A stretch of 64,000 bases of DNA, from contig NZ_LRRU01000014.1 of NCBI RefSeq assembly GCF_001641615.1, forward strand, positions 62,001 through 126,000. Direction: 5' to 3'. The stretch is from Pseudoalteromonas gelatinilytica (lineage in GTDB: Bacteria > Pseudomonadota > Gammaproteobacteria > Enterobacterales > Alteromonadaceae). The translations under genes and the position numbers were made by a program. Positions 1-7,657 of the stretch are shown here, in pieces. The notes under the pieces are model-generated. The model did no database searches. It was not told where the DNA came from and saw only the letters and a program-made list of their open reading frames with translations. Within the stretch, counting starts at the first letter, position 1. Every line of letters begins with the position of its first letter.

Positions 1-1403
1 GTAAACAAAGGTAAATAGACAATCGTTATGATCAATACGCCAAAAACACTAGGTCGTATAACCTCATTGGTAGCAGAATAAACAATGTCTAGGCGTTCTT
101 TCAGGGAAATGACAGAACTATTTCGTTTTTGGCTTTCTGCTAACCGCCTAATGCAGTTCTCAACGATTATTACCGCGCCATCGACAATCAATCCAAAATC
201 TAAGGCTCCCAGACTCATTAAATTCGCAGAGACTTTGCTTTGAACCATGCCCGTGATTGTTGCCAACATTGCCAAAGGAATTACTGCGGCGGTAATCAAA
301 GCGGCGCGTATGTTACCCAGTAATAGGAACAATACGAAGATAACCAGTAATGCACCTTCAATAAGATTTTTCTGTACGGTGCTAATTGCTTTATCAACCA
401 GAGTTGTCCTGTCATATAAGGGAACTATGGACACGCCTTGAGGTAAACTGTTTTGGATTTCACTAAGCTTGTCACCAACAGCCAATGCCACCGAGCGTGA
501 ATTTTCTCCTACCAGCATCATTGCGGTGCCAATCACACTTTCCTTGCCTTCCAGTGATGCAGCTCCTGTCCTTAGCTCTTTTCCTATCGCAACTTCGGCT
601 ACATCTTTAACTTTTACAAGTGTGCCGTCGTCGCTTTTTATAATGACGTTTTGGATGTCTTGAATAGATTGCAACTGAGCTTGTGAACGAACAAGAATTT
701 GCTGTCCGCTTCTTTCGATGAATCCAGCCCCTTGATTTGCATTATTTCGCATTATTGCATTTGATAGTGCTTCACTGGTAATACCGAAGTGCAACATCCT
801 TAACGGATCGGGATTGATATGGTATTGCTTTTTATAGCCACCAATTGCATTGATTTCCGTAATCCCTTTAACCAATGCAAGTTGTGGTTTCACTACCCAG
901 TCATGGATCTCCCTTAACGCCATCGCATCATAGGGTAAGCCATTATTCTGCTTTGCACTTTCGTCGGCAGTTATACTGTACATGTATATTTCACCGAGGC
1001 CCGTAGCAATTGGTCCCATTTCTGGTTCAATGCCAAACGGTAGTTGCTCCTTAATTGCGCTAAGTCGCTCATTGATTAGGTTTCTGGCAAAATACAAATC
1101 TGTGCCTTCTTCAAACACAACAGTCACTTGCGACAGGCCATATCGAGAAAGTGAACGGGTATAATCCAGCTTAGGTAAACCTGCCAAGCCCGTTTCGACG
1201 ATAAACGTAATCCGTTGCTCTGTTTCCAAAGGTGAATAACCTTGAGCCTGCGTGTTTATTTGTACCTGTACATTGGTTATATCTGGCACAGCGTCAATAG
1301 GTAGCTTCTGATAGTTCCATATTCCTAAAGCGATGATAAACAAGGCCATAAGCAACATAGTACCACGTCTACGGATAGATAATTCTAGTATCCAAGCGAT
1401 CAT
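1..1403 (-). CDS. czcA: CzcA-type heavy-metal RND efflux pump, inner-membrane subunit (partial, N-terminal part)
   Basis: Proton-driven inner-membrane pump of a tripartite CBA metal exporter. The frame is open from an ATG at 1403 to the window edge (about 467 codons; full-length members are about 1,040), so the C-terminal half is missing. The first transmembrane helix follows the start (MIAWILELSIRRRGTMLL). About residues 390-410 carry DFGLIVDGAVIIVEN, the transmembrane-4 signature with the acidic residues used in proton relay. In the heavy-metal RND family this DFG...DGA form is typical of Zn/Co/Cd (or Ni) pumps, while Cu/Ag pumps usually have a different motif here, so divalent Zn/Cd/Co is the likelier substrate class. 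It is the last visible gene of the minus-strand operon, 54 bp behind the adaptor gene. Confidence 0.9.
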   Translation of the reverse strand, partial: MIAWILELSIRRRGTMLLMALFIIALGIWNYQKLPIDAVPDITNVQVQINTQAQGYSPLETEQRITFIVETGLAGLPKLDYTRSLSRYGLSQVTVVFEEGTDLYFARNLINERLSAIKEQLPFGIEPEMGPIATGLGEIYMYSITADESAKQNNGLPYDAMALREIHDWVVKPQLALVKGITEINAIGGYKKQYHINPDPLRMLHFGITSEALSNAIMRNNANQGAGFIERSGQQILVRSQAQLQSIQDIQNVIIKSDDGTLVKVKDVAEVAIGKELRTGAASLEGKESVIGTAMMLVGENSRSVALAVGDKLSEIQNSLPQGVSIVPLYDRTTLVDKAISTVQKNLIEGALLVIFVLFLLLGNIRAALITAAVIPLAMLATITGMVQSKVSANLMSLGALDFGLIVDGAVIIVENCIRRLAESQKRNSSVISLKERLDIVYSATNEVIRPSVFGVLIITIVYLPLF

Positions 1404-1457
1404 ATTTTCACCTCGATAATACTGAAGCCAATATGTAGAGGACAAAAAGGTCGGAGA

Positions 1458-2372
1458 TTAGTGTTCATGTCCAGCCTCCGATTTTTTTAGATCAGCAACT
1501 AGCAGATAACTGTTCTTTACAACCACACTTTCGCCGACGTTCAAACCGTCGATGATAGCAATATTGATAGCGTCTGAAGCGCCAGTTTTTACGGCGCTAG
1601 GGTGGTATTCATTGCCTTCTTTAATAAAAACAACATCTTTGCCTTCAAACTCTTGAATGGCTCCTTTTGGCACAACAACTGGAGCAGAGTGTTGACTGGT
1701 CGTAACCGCACCTTTAATTACAGTGCCAAGCGGCCACTTGTTGGTTTTGTTATCCAATTTTACAAATGCCAATGAGTATGGCTTGTCGTTTAGTGATGGT
1801 GTTAAATAGCTAATTTGCGCACTTTGATTAAATTCAGTGCTATGAATTAGCACCTGCTGGTTAGCGTTAACCTTACTTAGCTGAGTAGGAAACACTGATA
1901 GTTGTGCCCAAACCACGTCAAAATTGGCTATTGTCAGCAAGTTTTCACCATTTGTAAGCTCGCCAATATTGGCTTGCCTAGCGACTATACGCCCAGACAT
2001 TGGTGCTTTTATCGAATATTGATTTAAGCTCTCATTGGATTCAATCACTACCAACGTTTCACCTTTTTTGACCTCTTCGCCGAGATTGACTTTTACTTCC
2101 TTAATAACACCATCGAATCTAGCGTTAACGTGCGCAAGTGAGGCAGGATCGGCAACGATTTTTCCATATACAACTTCTTCGTTATGAATAACACCGCTAG
2201 TTGCTGCTACTGTTTCAATGCTGTTTTGTTTAGCCATCTCAACAGACATAGAGACTATTTCATCTTTGTGTTCTTCACTGGCTGAGGTCGTGATGGAGGT
2301 GAAACCAATTACAGCAACAAGCATTAATTTGAAAAGGCTGATTGGTGAATTTAATATATTTTTCTTTTTCAT
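1458..2372 (-). CDS. czcB: RND efflux periplasmic adaptor (membrane fusion protein), CzcB/CusB-like, short form
   Basis: Periplasmic adaptor linking the RND pump to the outer-membrane channel. The 304-aa product has an N-terminal hydrophobic segment (about residues 14-31) as signal or anchor. A biotinyl-lipoyl-like region follows (about 85-140, with VKVNLGEEVKKGETLVVIES then APMSGRIVARQANIGEL), and then a beta-barrel region. The two lipoyl halves are joined by only a few residues, so the long alpha-helical hairpin of classical CzcB and AcrA adaptors appears to be absent, and the protein is shorter than usual. The gene starts 2 bp after czcC ends, so the two are co-transcribed and probably translationally coupled. 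Family assignment is secure; the metal is inferred from neighbours. Confidence 0.85.
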   Translation of the reverse strand: MKKKNILNSPISLFKLMLVAVIGFTSITTSASEEHKDEIVSMSVEMAKQNSIETVAATSGVIHNEEVVYGKIVADPASLAHVNARFDGVIKEVKVNLGEEVKKGETLVVIESNESLNQYSIKAPMSGRIVARQANIGELTNGENLLTIANFDVVWAQLSVFPTQLSKVNANQQVLIHSTEFNQSAQISYLTPSLNDKPYSLAFVKLDNKTNKWPLGTVIKGAVTTSQHSAPVVVPKGAIQEFEGKDVVFIKEGNEYHPSAVKTGASDAINIAIIDGLNVGESVVVKNSYLLVADLKKSEAGHEH

Positions 2373-2374
2373 GA

Positions 2375-3703
2375 TTAATTCTCAATAAAGCTTGAAAGTT
2401 GGCTTTCTGTATTGCCGGAAGAAATTAATGGAATGCCTGATAAGGACTCAATGGAGGCGCTTTGTTTGTGAACCTCACTTGCGGCAAAAATAAGCGCATA
2501 TTGCATCTCAATAAGCTCTTTTTGAACTGAAACTAGCTCTAAATAACTAAAGCGCCCGTCCGAATAGGCTTTTTGCACTAATGACAAAGCACTTTCTTGA
2601 GGCGGAATAATACTGGTTTGTAAGGTTTCAACCGTAAGGCGAGCCTCTTCCTGAGCCGCATAAAATGTCGCTAATTGGCTGTAAATTGCTCGCTCACTGG
2701 CTTTCCGTTGCTGCTCAACTTCATCGAGTTTTGCTTTTTGAGATTGATAGCTGCCTCTATTTCTATCACTCGTAAACAGAGGGACGCTAATTCCTGCAAC
2801 CAACGCAGTCTCATTGCTACCTTCAAGTCTTTTCACACCTGCGCTCCACGTTATATTAGCGTGGCTTTGTGCGTTGATTGATTGTAATTGAGCTTGCTGA
2901 ATTCTCGATTGCTCTGCATAAGCTAATATATGAGGACTTTGAGAAAGTTGAGCCATGATGTATTCGAGTGATATTGTTTTGGGAAGTGCAAATAAATCGC
3001 CTGATACACGAGAGAATTGCGGTGATTGTTCTCCCCACATAATAGCTAACTTACGAACACTGGCCTCTAACTGCTTGGAAATGGTTAGCGTCTTTAGTCG
3101 AGCTGTTGCTAAAGCTGCATCAGCTCGTTTTTGCTCTGATGACGGTGCCGAACCAACACGAACTTTTTTGGAGACAGTTTGATAGGTTTCTCGTGCTAGC
3201 TTTTCTGCATTTTCATTGACGAGCATGATTTGCTGTAACGTCAAAACATCGATATAGCGAGCTGCTACTTCACCCAAAATATCGAGTGTTTGTATTCTTT
3301 TTTCAACAGCTATTGCTTGCTGTTGGGCATTAACATAAAGCTTTCTGCTATTTACCTTATCTCCCAATTCCACCACGGAAGATATTGATAAGGTAAGTTC
3401 AGCGTCGCTGAATCCAGATACATCACCTGTACCTGCAAAGTTTTCCAATTCAGCGCTGACGTTATATTCAGGTTTTAACCCTGCGGTAGCTAACTCGCCG
3501 TCTAAACGCTTTTGTTTGTATTTAAAAGCTGTTAGCTGTGGGTTGTTTGCAAGTGTTCGTTGTATTGCCTCTGACAATGAAACTGAATCAACAGTTAAGT
3601 CATTTGCAAATACATTATTAGTTGTCACTAAAAACGACAACAGAAGCAACCGTTTTACTTTCTTCCAAGCAAGTACGGGGGCCTTAAAATAAGACATATT
3701 CAT
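2375..3703 (-). CDS. czcC: TolC-family outer-membrane efflux protein, CzcC-like
   Basis: Outer-membrane channel of the CBA exporter. The 442-aa protein begins with a positively charged stretch and a hydrophobic signal segment (about residues 15-33, ending near VFANDL). It then shows the repeated amphipathic helical pattern of outer membrane efflux proteins: SLSEAIQRTLANNPQL at the start of the mature part, and a second repeat beginning around residue 230. Length fits CzcC (about 420-440 aa). Its place directly upstream of the adaptor and RND genes supports a CzcC role rather than the housekeeping TolC, which is encoded separately at 61,317-62,657. Confidence 0.87.
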   Translation of the reverse strand: MNMSYFKAPVLAWKKVKRLLLLSFLVTTNNVFANDLTVDSVSLSEAIQRTLANNPQLTAFKYKQKRLDGELATAGLKPEYNVSAELENFAGTGDVSGFSDAELTLSISSVVELGDKVNSRKLYVNAQQQAIAVEKRIQTLDILGEVAARYIDVLTLQQIMLVNENAEKLARETYQTVSKKVRVGSAPSSEQKRADAALATARLKTLTISKQLEASVRKLAIMWGEQSPQFSRVSGDLFALPKTISLEYIMAQLSQSPHILAYAEQSRIQQAQLQSINAQSHANITWSAGVKRLEGSNETALVAGISVPLFTSDRNRGSYQSQKAKLDEVEQQRKASERAIYSQLATFYAAQEEARLTVETLQTSIIPPQESALSLVQKAYSDGRFSYLELVSVQKELIEMQYALIFAASEVHKQSASIESLSGIPLISSGNTESQLSSFIEN

Positions 3704-3772
3704 ATTTTGTCCTGTTTATTTTATGAAACGAGCGTTGGCTTCACCGCCTAACGCGCCAATTAAATAAAAGGA

Positions 3773-4135
3773 CTAACTTTTGGGAGGTCGAAGTAATCTG
3801 GAAGGGGGAGCTTCAATGACTACTTTTAAATAATCAAATACCTGACTTGATTTGAAATCAATGTCTCTACTGATGTAAACATGCGTAGCAAACTGTACAT
3901 GCGAGCCATTGCAGTGTCCGCAATGATGACAATCAGCGGGGTTGTGTTGGTCATTATCTGCTGATGATTGTATTAATTTTTCAGAAGAAATGTGGTCATC
4001 TAAAGCATGAACATGCTCGGTTTTTATATGCTCGGAATCAACAATATGAACATCAGCAACTTTTGCCACAGCAGAAAATGACTGAAGTAATATCAGCACT
4101 ATCATGATGTATGCAGGGAATTGTTTAATATTCAT
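3773..4135 (-). CDS. Small secreted His/Cys-rich protein of the metal-efflux operon, unknown family
   Basis: This 120-aa protein has an apparent signal peptide (residues 1-25, hydrophobic MIVLILLQSFSAVA). The mature part is rich in histidine, with HVHALDDH near residue 43 and the cluster DCHHCGHCNGSH near residues 68-79. That is a good candidate for a soft-metal binding site. It lies between a CDF transporter gene (45 bp away) and czcC (69 bp away) on the same strand, so it is probably part of the efflux operon. I infer a periplasmic metal-binding or sensing accessory; small proteins such as CzcI occupy similar places in other czc clusters, but I cannot claim homology. Function is not established. 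Confidence 0.6.
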   Translation of the reverse strand: MNIKQFPAYIMIVLILLQSFSAVAKVADVHIVDSEHIKTEHVHALDDHISSEKLIQSSADNDQHNPADCHHCGHCNGSHVQFATHVYISRDIDFKSSQVFDYLKVVIEAPPSRLLRPPKS

Positions 4136-4180
4136 TTCGTTTCAACTATCTCTTAGTTATGCCAATGTTAACACTATCGT

Positions 4181-5080
4181 TTAGCTTGCGTCACGACATT
4201 GCTCGTCTATGAACTCTATTTCAATTGTTGTATGAGCAAAATCAAACTCTTTAAGCTCCTGTCGCAACTCTAGCTTGTACGATTTCAGCTCTTCGTTAGA
4301 TATTTCAGTGTTTAAAACAATATGGGCGGTTAAAACGTTGTGTTCACCATCAAGTGACCAGATGTGTAAGTGATGTACTTCACCCACAATGGCTTTAGAA
4401 ACTATTTTCGATTTAATATTTTCAATAAGATCAATATCTGGTGTCGCTTGCAAGAAGAGCATAAGTGTCGTTTTCAGTGTTCTTACAACATTAAATAAAA
4501 TAAAAAGGGTAAACCCAATTGATAAAATAGGATCGAGTATGGGCCATTCAACAAACATCAATACGATTGATACAATAAATATAGCTATCCAACCTAAAAC
4601 GTCTTCAAGCAAGTGCCAGTTTAAAACTCGTTCATTTAAGGTCTTTCCATGACTTAGCTTATAGGCAGCGTAACCGTTTACCACCATGCCAAAAATAGCT
4701 AATAAAAGCATTCCTTCGACTTGAGGCATTTCGGGGTTAGCTAATCTTGGTATGGCCTCAATTAGTATAAAAACAGAACCAACAGTTAATACCAAACCGT
4801 TAATCAATGCGCCAAGCAATGAAAAGCGCTTGTAACCATATGAAAACTGGCTAGAGGCAGGCTTGTTACTGAGCTTATTTAATCCCCATGCGGTGCCTAT
4901 GGAGATGCTATCTCCTAAATCATGGATAGCATCTGCCATGATTGCCGTACTATTGGTTAACCAACCTCCGATAAATTCGATGATGGTAAACGTGAGGTTT
5001 AGAAAAAAAGCCCAGCCAATGCGTCTCGAAGCGTCCTCATCATTGTGAGGGTGATCATGACCGTGAGAGTGGTTATGCAT
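4181..5080 (-). CDS. Cation diffusion facilitator (CDF) transporter, CzcD/ZitB-like
   Basis: Inner-membrane proton antiporter moving Zn2+/Cd2+/Co2+ out of the cytoplasm. The 299-aa protein opens with a His-rich tail (residues 2-13, HNHSHGHDHPHN), typical of CzcD/ZitB. Six membrane segments follow, with the second-helix metal motif H53-x3-D57 (in ADAIHDLGDS), and then a cytoplasmic C-terminal domain of about 90 residues (VGEVHHLHIWSLDGEHNVLTAH). HxxxD rather than DxxxD is the usual zinc-preferring form. Its start overlaps the end of the transglutaminase-like gene by 8 bp, indicating translational coupling. It differs from the second CDF gene of the operon (5,814-6,467), which lacks this C-terminal domain. 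Confidence 0.9.
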   Translation of the reverse strand: MHNHSHGHDHPHNDEDASRRIGWAFFLNLTFTIIEFIGGWLTNSTAIMADAIHDLGDSISIGTAWGLNKLSNKPASSQFSYGYKRFSLLGALINGLVLTVGSVFILIEAIPRLANPEMPQVEGMLLLAIFGMVVNGYAAYKLSHGKTLNERVLNWHLLEDVLGWIAIFIVSIVLMFVEWPILDPILSIGFTLFILFNVVRTLKTTLMLFLQATPDIDLIENIKSKIVSKAIVGEVHHLHIWSLDGEHNVLTAHIVLNTEISNEELKSYKLELRQELKEFDFAHTTIEIEFIDEQCRDAS

Positions 5081-5801
5081 GTTGAGCCTCGGCGGTTACA
5101 TTTTTTCTTCTAAGCCTTTGTACATTCCAATTAATGATATGACGGATAAAGTTTTGGTACGCCCAACGTTTAATACCCGTTAGATTGGTTCCCTGCTCAG
5201 CATAGAATTCATCGGGTGAGTCATAAAAGCCAAAGTCGTCGTGTATGCCTTCTTTTTGAATATAAGTATCTTTACCAACCCAGTTCGTCTCTGGGTTACT
5301 TATGCAGGTAGTAGCTATTCCATAACCACAAAAATTATCTTTAGCTTGACTGAATTTGGATTGAATTGAACTTAGGTAAGCTTCGTCGAGAATGAAGCCT
5401 TCTAAATTGATCCACTTACCTTCATAGAGCACTTCTACCCAGCTATGGATAATGGATTTTGGGGCAAGCCAAAATACATAAGAAGGAATAGCGCCTTTCT
5501 GAAGCTGTTGGTCAATCGTGAAACCATGAAATCGGCACTGAATACCAAGCGCTCGGAATAGAGCCATTAACAAGTTTCCCTTGGTATTGCACTGTCCATA
5601 GCCATCCGCTAAAACTTCACTCGCAGATATATCATCGCTGCGGTTGTAACCAAACTGAATCTCATCTTTAACAAAGGTGTAAGCTGCTCCTATTGTGTTG
5701 TATTCATCCATTGTATTCCAATTCCGATCTGCTATTAGAGATTGGATGCTGTGATCATCTAAGTCTAATATTTGTGTTTTCTCTAAATAATTAGCACTCA
5801 T
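5073..5801 (-). CDS. Transglutaminase-like (papain-fold) protein in a metal-resistance operon
   Basis: The 242-aa protein has no signal peptide. The core is a transglutaminase-like domain: a nucleophile region GYGQCNTKGNLLMALFRALG with Cys71, then HSWVEVLYEGKWINLEG with His119 and an acidic residue at Glu134. Together these make a plausible Cys-His-acid triad, although Asp is more usual at the third position. Such domains act as cysteine proteases or peptidases more often than as cross-linkers in bacteria. It sits between two CDF transporter genes, 12 bp from the upstream one and overlapping the downstream one by 8 bp, so it is expressed with metal efflux. Substrate unknown. A role in processing a metal-binding peptide or damaged protein is only conjecture. 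Confidence 0.75.
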   Translation of the reverse strand: MSANYLEKTQILDLDDHSIQSLIADRNWNTMDEYNTIGAAYTFVKDEIQFGYNRSDDISASEVLADGYGQCNTKGNLLMALFRALGIQCRFHGFTIDQQLQKGAIPSYVFWLAPKSIIHSWVEVLYEGKWINLEGFILDEAYLSSIQSKFSQAKDNFCGYGIATTCISNPETNWVGKDTYIQKEGIHDDFGFYDSPDEFYAEQGTNLTGIKRWAYQNFIRHIINWNVQRLRRKNVTAEAQHA

Positions 5802-5813
5802 TATCCATCTCCT

Positions 5814-6467
5814 TTAAGAACATGATTTTGATTTACTTCCACTACAGCTATTGTTTTCGCTTGTTAACTCTGCGTTGCTCAGCTCTTTCTTCGCATCAGT
5901 AATAATCAGGTAAGCCCCTCTTAAAATTAGGGTTGCAATCACACTACCAATCACAATGTCAGGCCAGCGAGAATCAAGTAGCATCACTAAAACACCAGCA
6001 GCAATGACCCCCAAGTTTGCGATCACATCGTTGGCTGAAAATATCCAGCTTGCACGCATATGGACTTCACCATTGCTTTGCATTCTGATTAAAACTAAAC
6101 AAATGACGTTTGCTATTAATGCTACAAAACCAAAGCCGATCATGAACCAAGAGTGAGGCTCACCTTCTCCGAGTCTTCTTACTATGTCAAAGATTACCAG
6201 TATTCCGAGTGTCAGCTGAAAGTAACCGCTGATAAGGGCTGCATTGGCTTTATGCTTTAAAGATCGGCTCACGGCATATAGAGCAATACCATAGACAATT
6301 GCGTCAGCCAGCATATCCATTGAATCTGCTATCAAAGCCGTTGAGTTTGCATATAGGCCCACAGTAATCTCAACGCAGAACATAACCGCATTAATACCTA
6401 GCAACCAATACAGCACATGTTTTTGTTTCGCATCTTTTAGTTCGACTTCGCAACCACAACCACTCAT
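5814..6467 (-). CDS. Short cation diffusion facilitator family transporter
   Basis: First gene of the minus-strand metal operon, starting 33 bp downstream of the predicted metal-responsive promoter. The 217-aa protein begins MSGCGCEVEL (a CxC pair), contains about six membrane helices and the second-helix motif D51-x3-D55 (in ADSMDMLADA), and ends in a Cys/Ser tail (SCSGSKSKSCS). It lacks the cytoplasmic dimerisation domain of full-length CDF proteins. Terminal cysteines suggest handling of a thiophilic ion such as Cd2+ or Pb2+, in line with the CadR-like regulator next to it; that is inference. Families of this kind are often annotated simply as cation transporter. Confidence 0.82.
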   Translation of the reverse strand: MSGCGCEVELKDAKQKHVLYWLLGINAVMFCVEITVGLYANSTALIADSMDMLADAIVYGIALYAVSRSLKHKANAALISGYFQLTLGILVIFDIVRRLGEGEPHSWFMIGFGFVALIANVICLVLIRMQSNGEVHMRASWIFSANDVIANLGVIAAGVLVMLLDSRWPDIVIGSVIATLILRGAYLIITDAKKELSNAELTSENNSCSGSKSKSCS

Positions 6468-6499
6468 TGCACGGCCTTAGTTATTTGCTTGATAACTTA

Positions 6500-6530
6500 A
6501 CTATAAAGTCTATAGTGACTATAGAGTCAA
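6500..6530 (-). promoter_or_regulatory. MerR-family (CadR-type) promoter/operator of the metal-efflux operon
   Basis: On the minus strand a -35 box TTGACT (6,525-6,530) and a -10 box TATAGT (6,500-6,505) are separated by 19 bp, the over-long spacer characteristic of MerR-activated promoters. The spacer holds an imperfect dyad (about 6,506-6,515 and 6,519-6,528, core CTATAG). It lies between the divergent cadR-like gene and the first CDF gene. In this family the metal-bound regulator untwists the DNA to align the boxes. The reading is from sequence; which metal induces it is inferred. Confidence 0.8.
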
Positions 6531-6549
6531 GATTTAGGACTAAAGTTTT

Positions 6550-6939
6550 ATGAAGATAGGTGAACTTTCAAAAACGACAGGGTGTTCGATACAAACAATT
6601 CGGTATTACGAGAAAGAAGGGTTGCTTTCAACTCCTGAACGTACTGAAGGGAATTACAGGTTATACGGTGAACGGGCTTTAAAAGAATTAGAGTTTATAA
6701 AGCATTGCCGAAGTTTGGATATCCCTCTAACAGATGTTAAACGCCTTATGGAACTGAAAAATAAGCCAGAAGAAAGCTGTGCAAGTGTTAATAAGCTCAT
6801 TGCTCAACAATTGGCCTTAGTTAACAATCGAATGAGAGAACTCAAAGCACTAAAAGCTGAGCTTCAACAAATGGCAAGTTTGTGTACAACTGAAAACACC
6901 ATTGAAGCGTGTGGAATAATTAAGTCACTTGATAGTTAG
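6550..6939 (+). CDS. cadR: MerR-family metal-responsive regulator, CadR/PbrR-like
   Basis: This 129-aa DNA-binding regulator has an N-terminal winged helix-turn-helix (residues 1-70, starting MKIGELSKTTGCSIQTIRYYEKEGLL), a dimerisation helix (about 80-110) and a metal-binding end. Cysteines at 77, 112 and 121 match the three-Cys Cd(II)/Pb(II) site of CadR/PbrR proteins. The gene is divergent from the efflux operon with the 19-bp-spacer promoter between them. It should repress without metal and activate with it. Pb(II) versus Cd(II) preference cannot be decided from sequence. Confidence 0.87.
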   Translation: MKIGELSKTTGCSIQTIRYYEKEGLLSTPERTEGNYRLYGERALKELEFIKHCRSLDIPLTDVKRLMELKNKPEESCASVNKLIAQQLALVNNRMRELKALKAELQQMASLCTTENTIEACGIIKSLDS

Positions 6940-6964
6940 AATTGTCATTCATTTTCTATCCGTG

Positions 6965-7070
6965 TTGTGTACGAATAACTATATTTTATTACGTTCATGT
7001 ACGAAATTTATTTAATGTACTTTCGTTCACTTGATTGTTAAGATGTACGAAAGTTACAGGTTTCGTACAT
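6965..7070 (+). promoter_or_regulatory. Repeats upstream of the resolvase gene: candidate res site or operator
   Basis: A perfect 10-bp inverted repeat (ATGTACGAAA at 7,043-7,052 and TTTCGTACAT at 7,061-7,070, 8-bp spacer) ends exactly at the resolvase ATG. The heptamer GTACGAA also occurs at 6,969-6,975 and 6,999-7,005. An imperfect relative, TTTCGTTCAC, lies at 7,021-7,030. Serine resolvases of the Tn3 type bind several imperfect dyads in a res site next to their own gene and repress themselves there. That pattern fits, but binding and recombination are inferred. Confidence 0.5.
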
Positions 7071-7646
7071 ATGAAAGTTGGTTTTGCAAGAGTCTCAACT
7101 AAAGAGCAAGATTTAAATATTCAACTGTCCAAGTTGGACGCTCATGGCTGTGAAAAAATATTTCAAGGAAAACAGTCAGGTGCTTCCATTAGAAATGAAG
7201 AAAAGCTAAAGGAACTCATCGATTTTATCAGGGAGGGTGATGAGGTAATTGTTACTCGCCTTGATCGGCTAGGCCGATCATTAAAGTCTATTCTTGAGGC
7301 TATTGAAAGTATCCACAAAAAGGGGGCTTGTTTAAATATTATCGACGGCTCTCTCAATACTAAAAATGATAATCCGTTTGCCACCGCCATGATCAACCTA
7401 TGTGGAGTATTCGCTCAACTTGAGCGGGATCTTATAAAAGCCAGAACCGCAGAAGGTCGCGAAGAAGCGAAGGCTAAAGGCAAACATATGGGTAGGTTGC
7501 CTGCTTTATCAGACAAACAAGCGAAAGAATTATATAAAGATAAATTAAATGGTGAATCGATCTCTGCATTAGCGAAGAAATATTCTGTTAGCCGCCCGAC
7601 GGTTCATCGAACTATTGAAAGAATGGAACAAAAAAATAATAAATAA
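7071..7646 (+). CDS. Serine recombinase (resolvase/invertase family)
   Basis: Site-specific serine recombinase of about 191 aa. The catalytic domain begins MKVGFARVSTKEQDLNIQ with the nucleophile serine in ARVST (Ser9). It continues with VTRLDRLGRSL (the conserved R..R region), FATAMINLCGVFAQLERDLI and a C-terminal helix-turn-helix (ISALAKKYSVSRPTVHRTI, about residues 164-182). The ATG at 7,071 is preferred because the family starts this way; an upstream TTG in frame at 7,035 would add 12 residues that run through the inverted repeat. The gene ends 11 bp before qatA, so the two are probably on one transcript. It could be a transposon resolvase left from an earlier insertion, a regulator by autorepression, or both. 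Confidence 0.88.
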   Translation: MKVGFARVSTKEQDLNIQLSKLDAHGCEKIFQGKQSGASIRNEEKLKELIDFIREGDEVIVTRLDRLGRSLKSILEAIESIHKKGACLNIIDGSLNTKNDNPFATAMINLCGVFAQLERDLIKARTAEGREEAKAKGKHMGRLPALSDKQAKELYKDKLNGESISALAKKYSVSRPTVHRTIERMEQKNNK

Positions 7647-7657
7647 AAGGAGATGTT

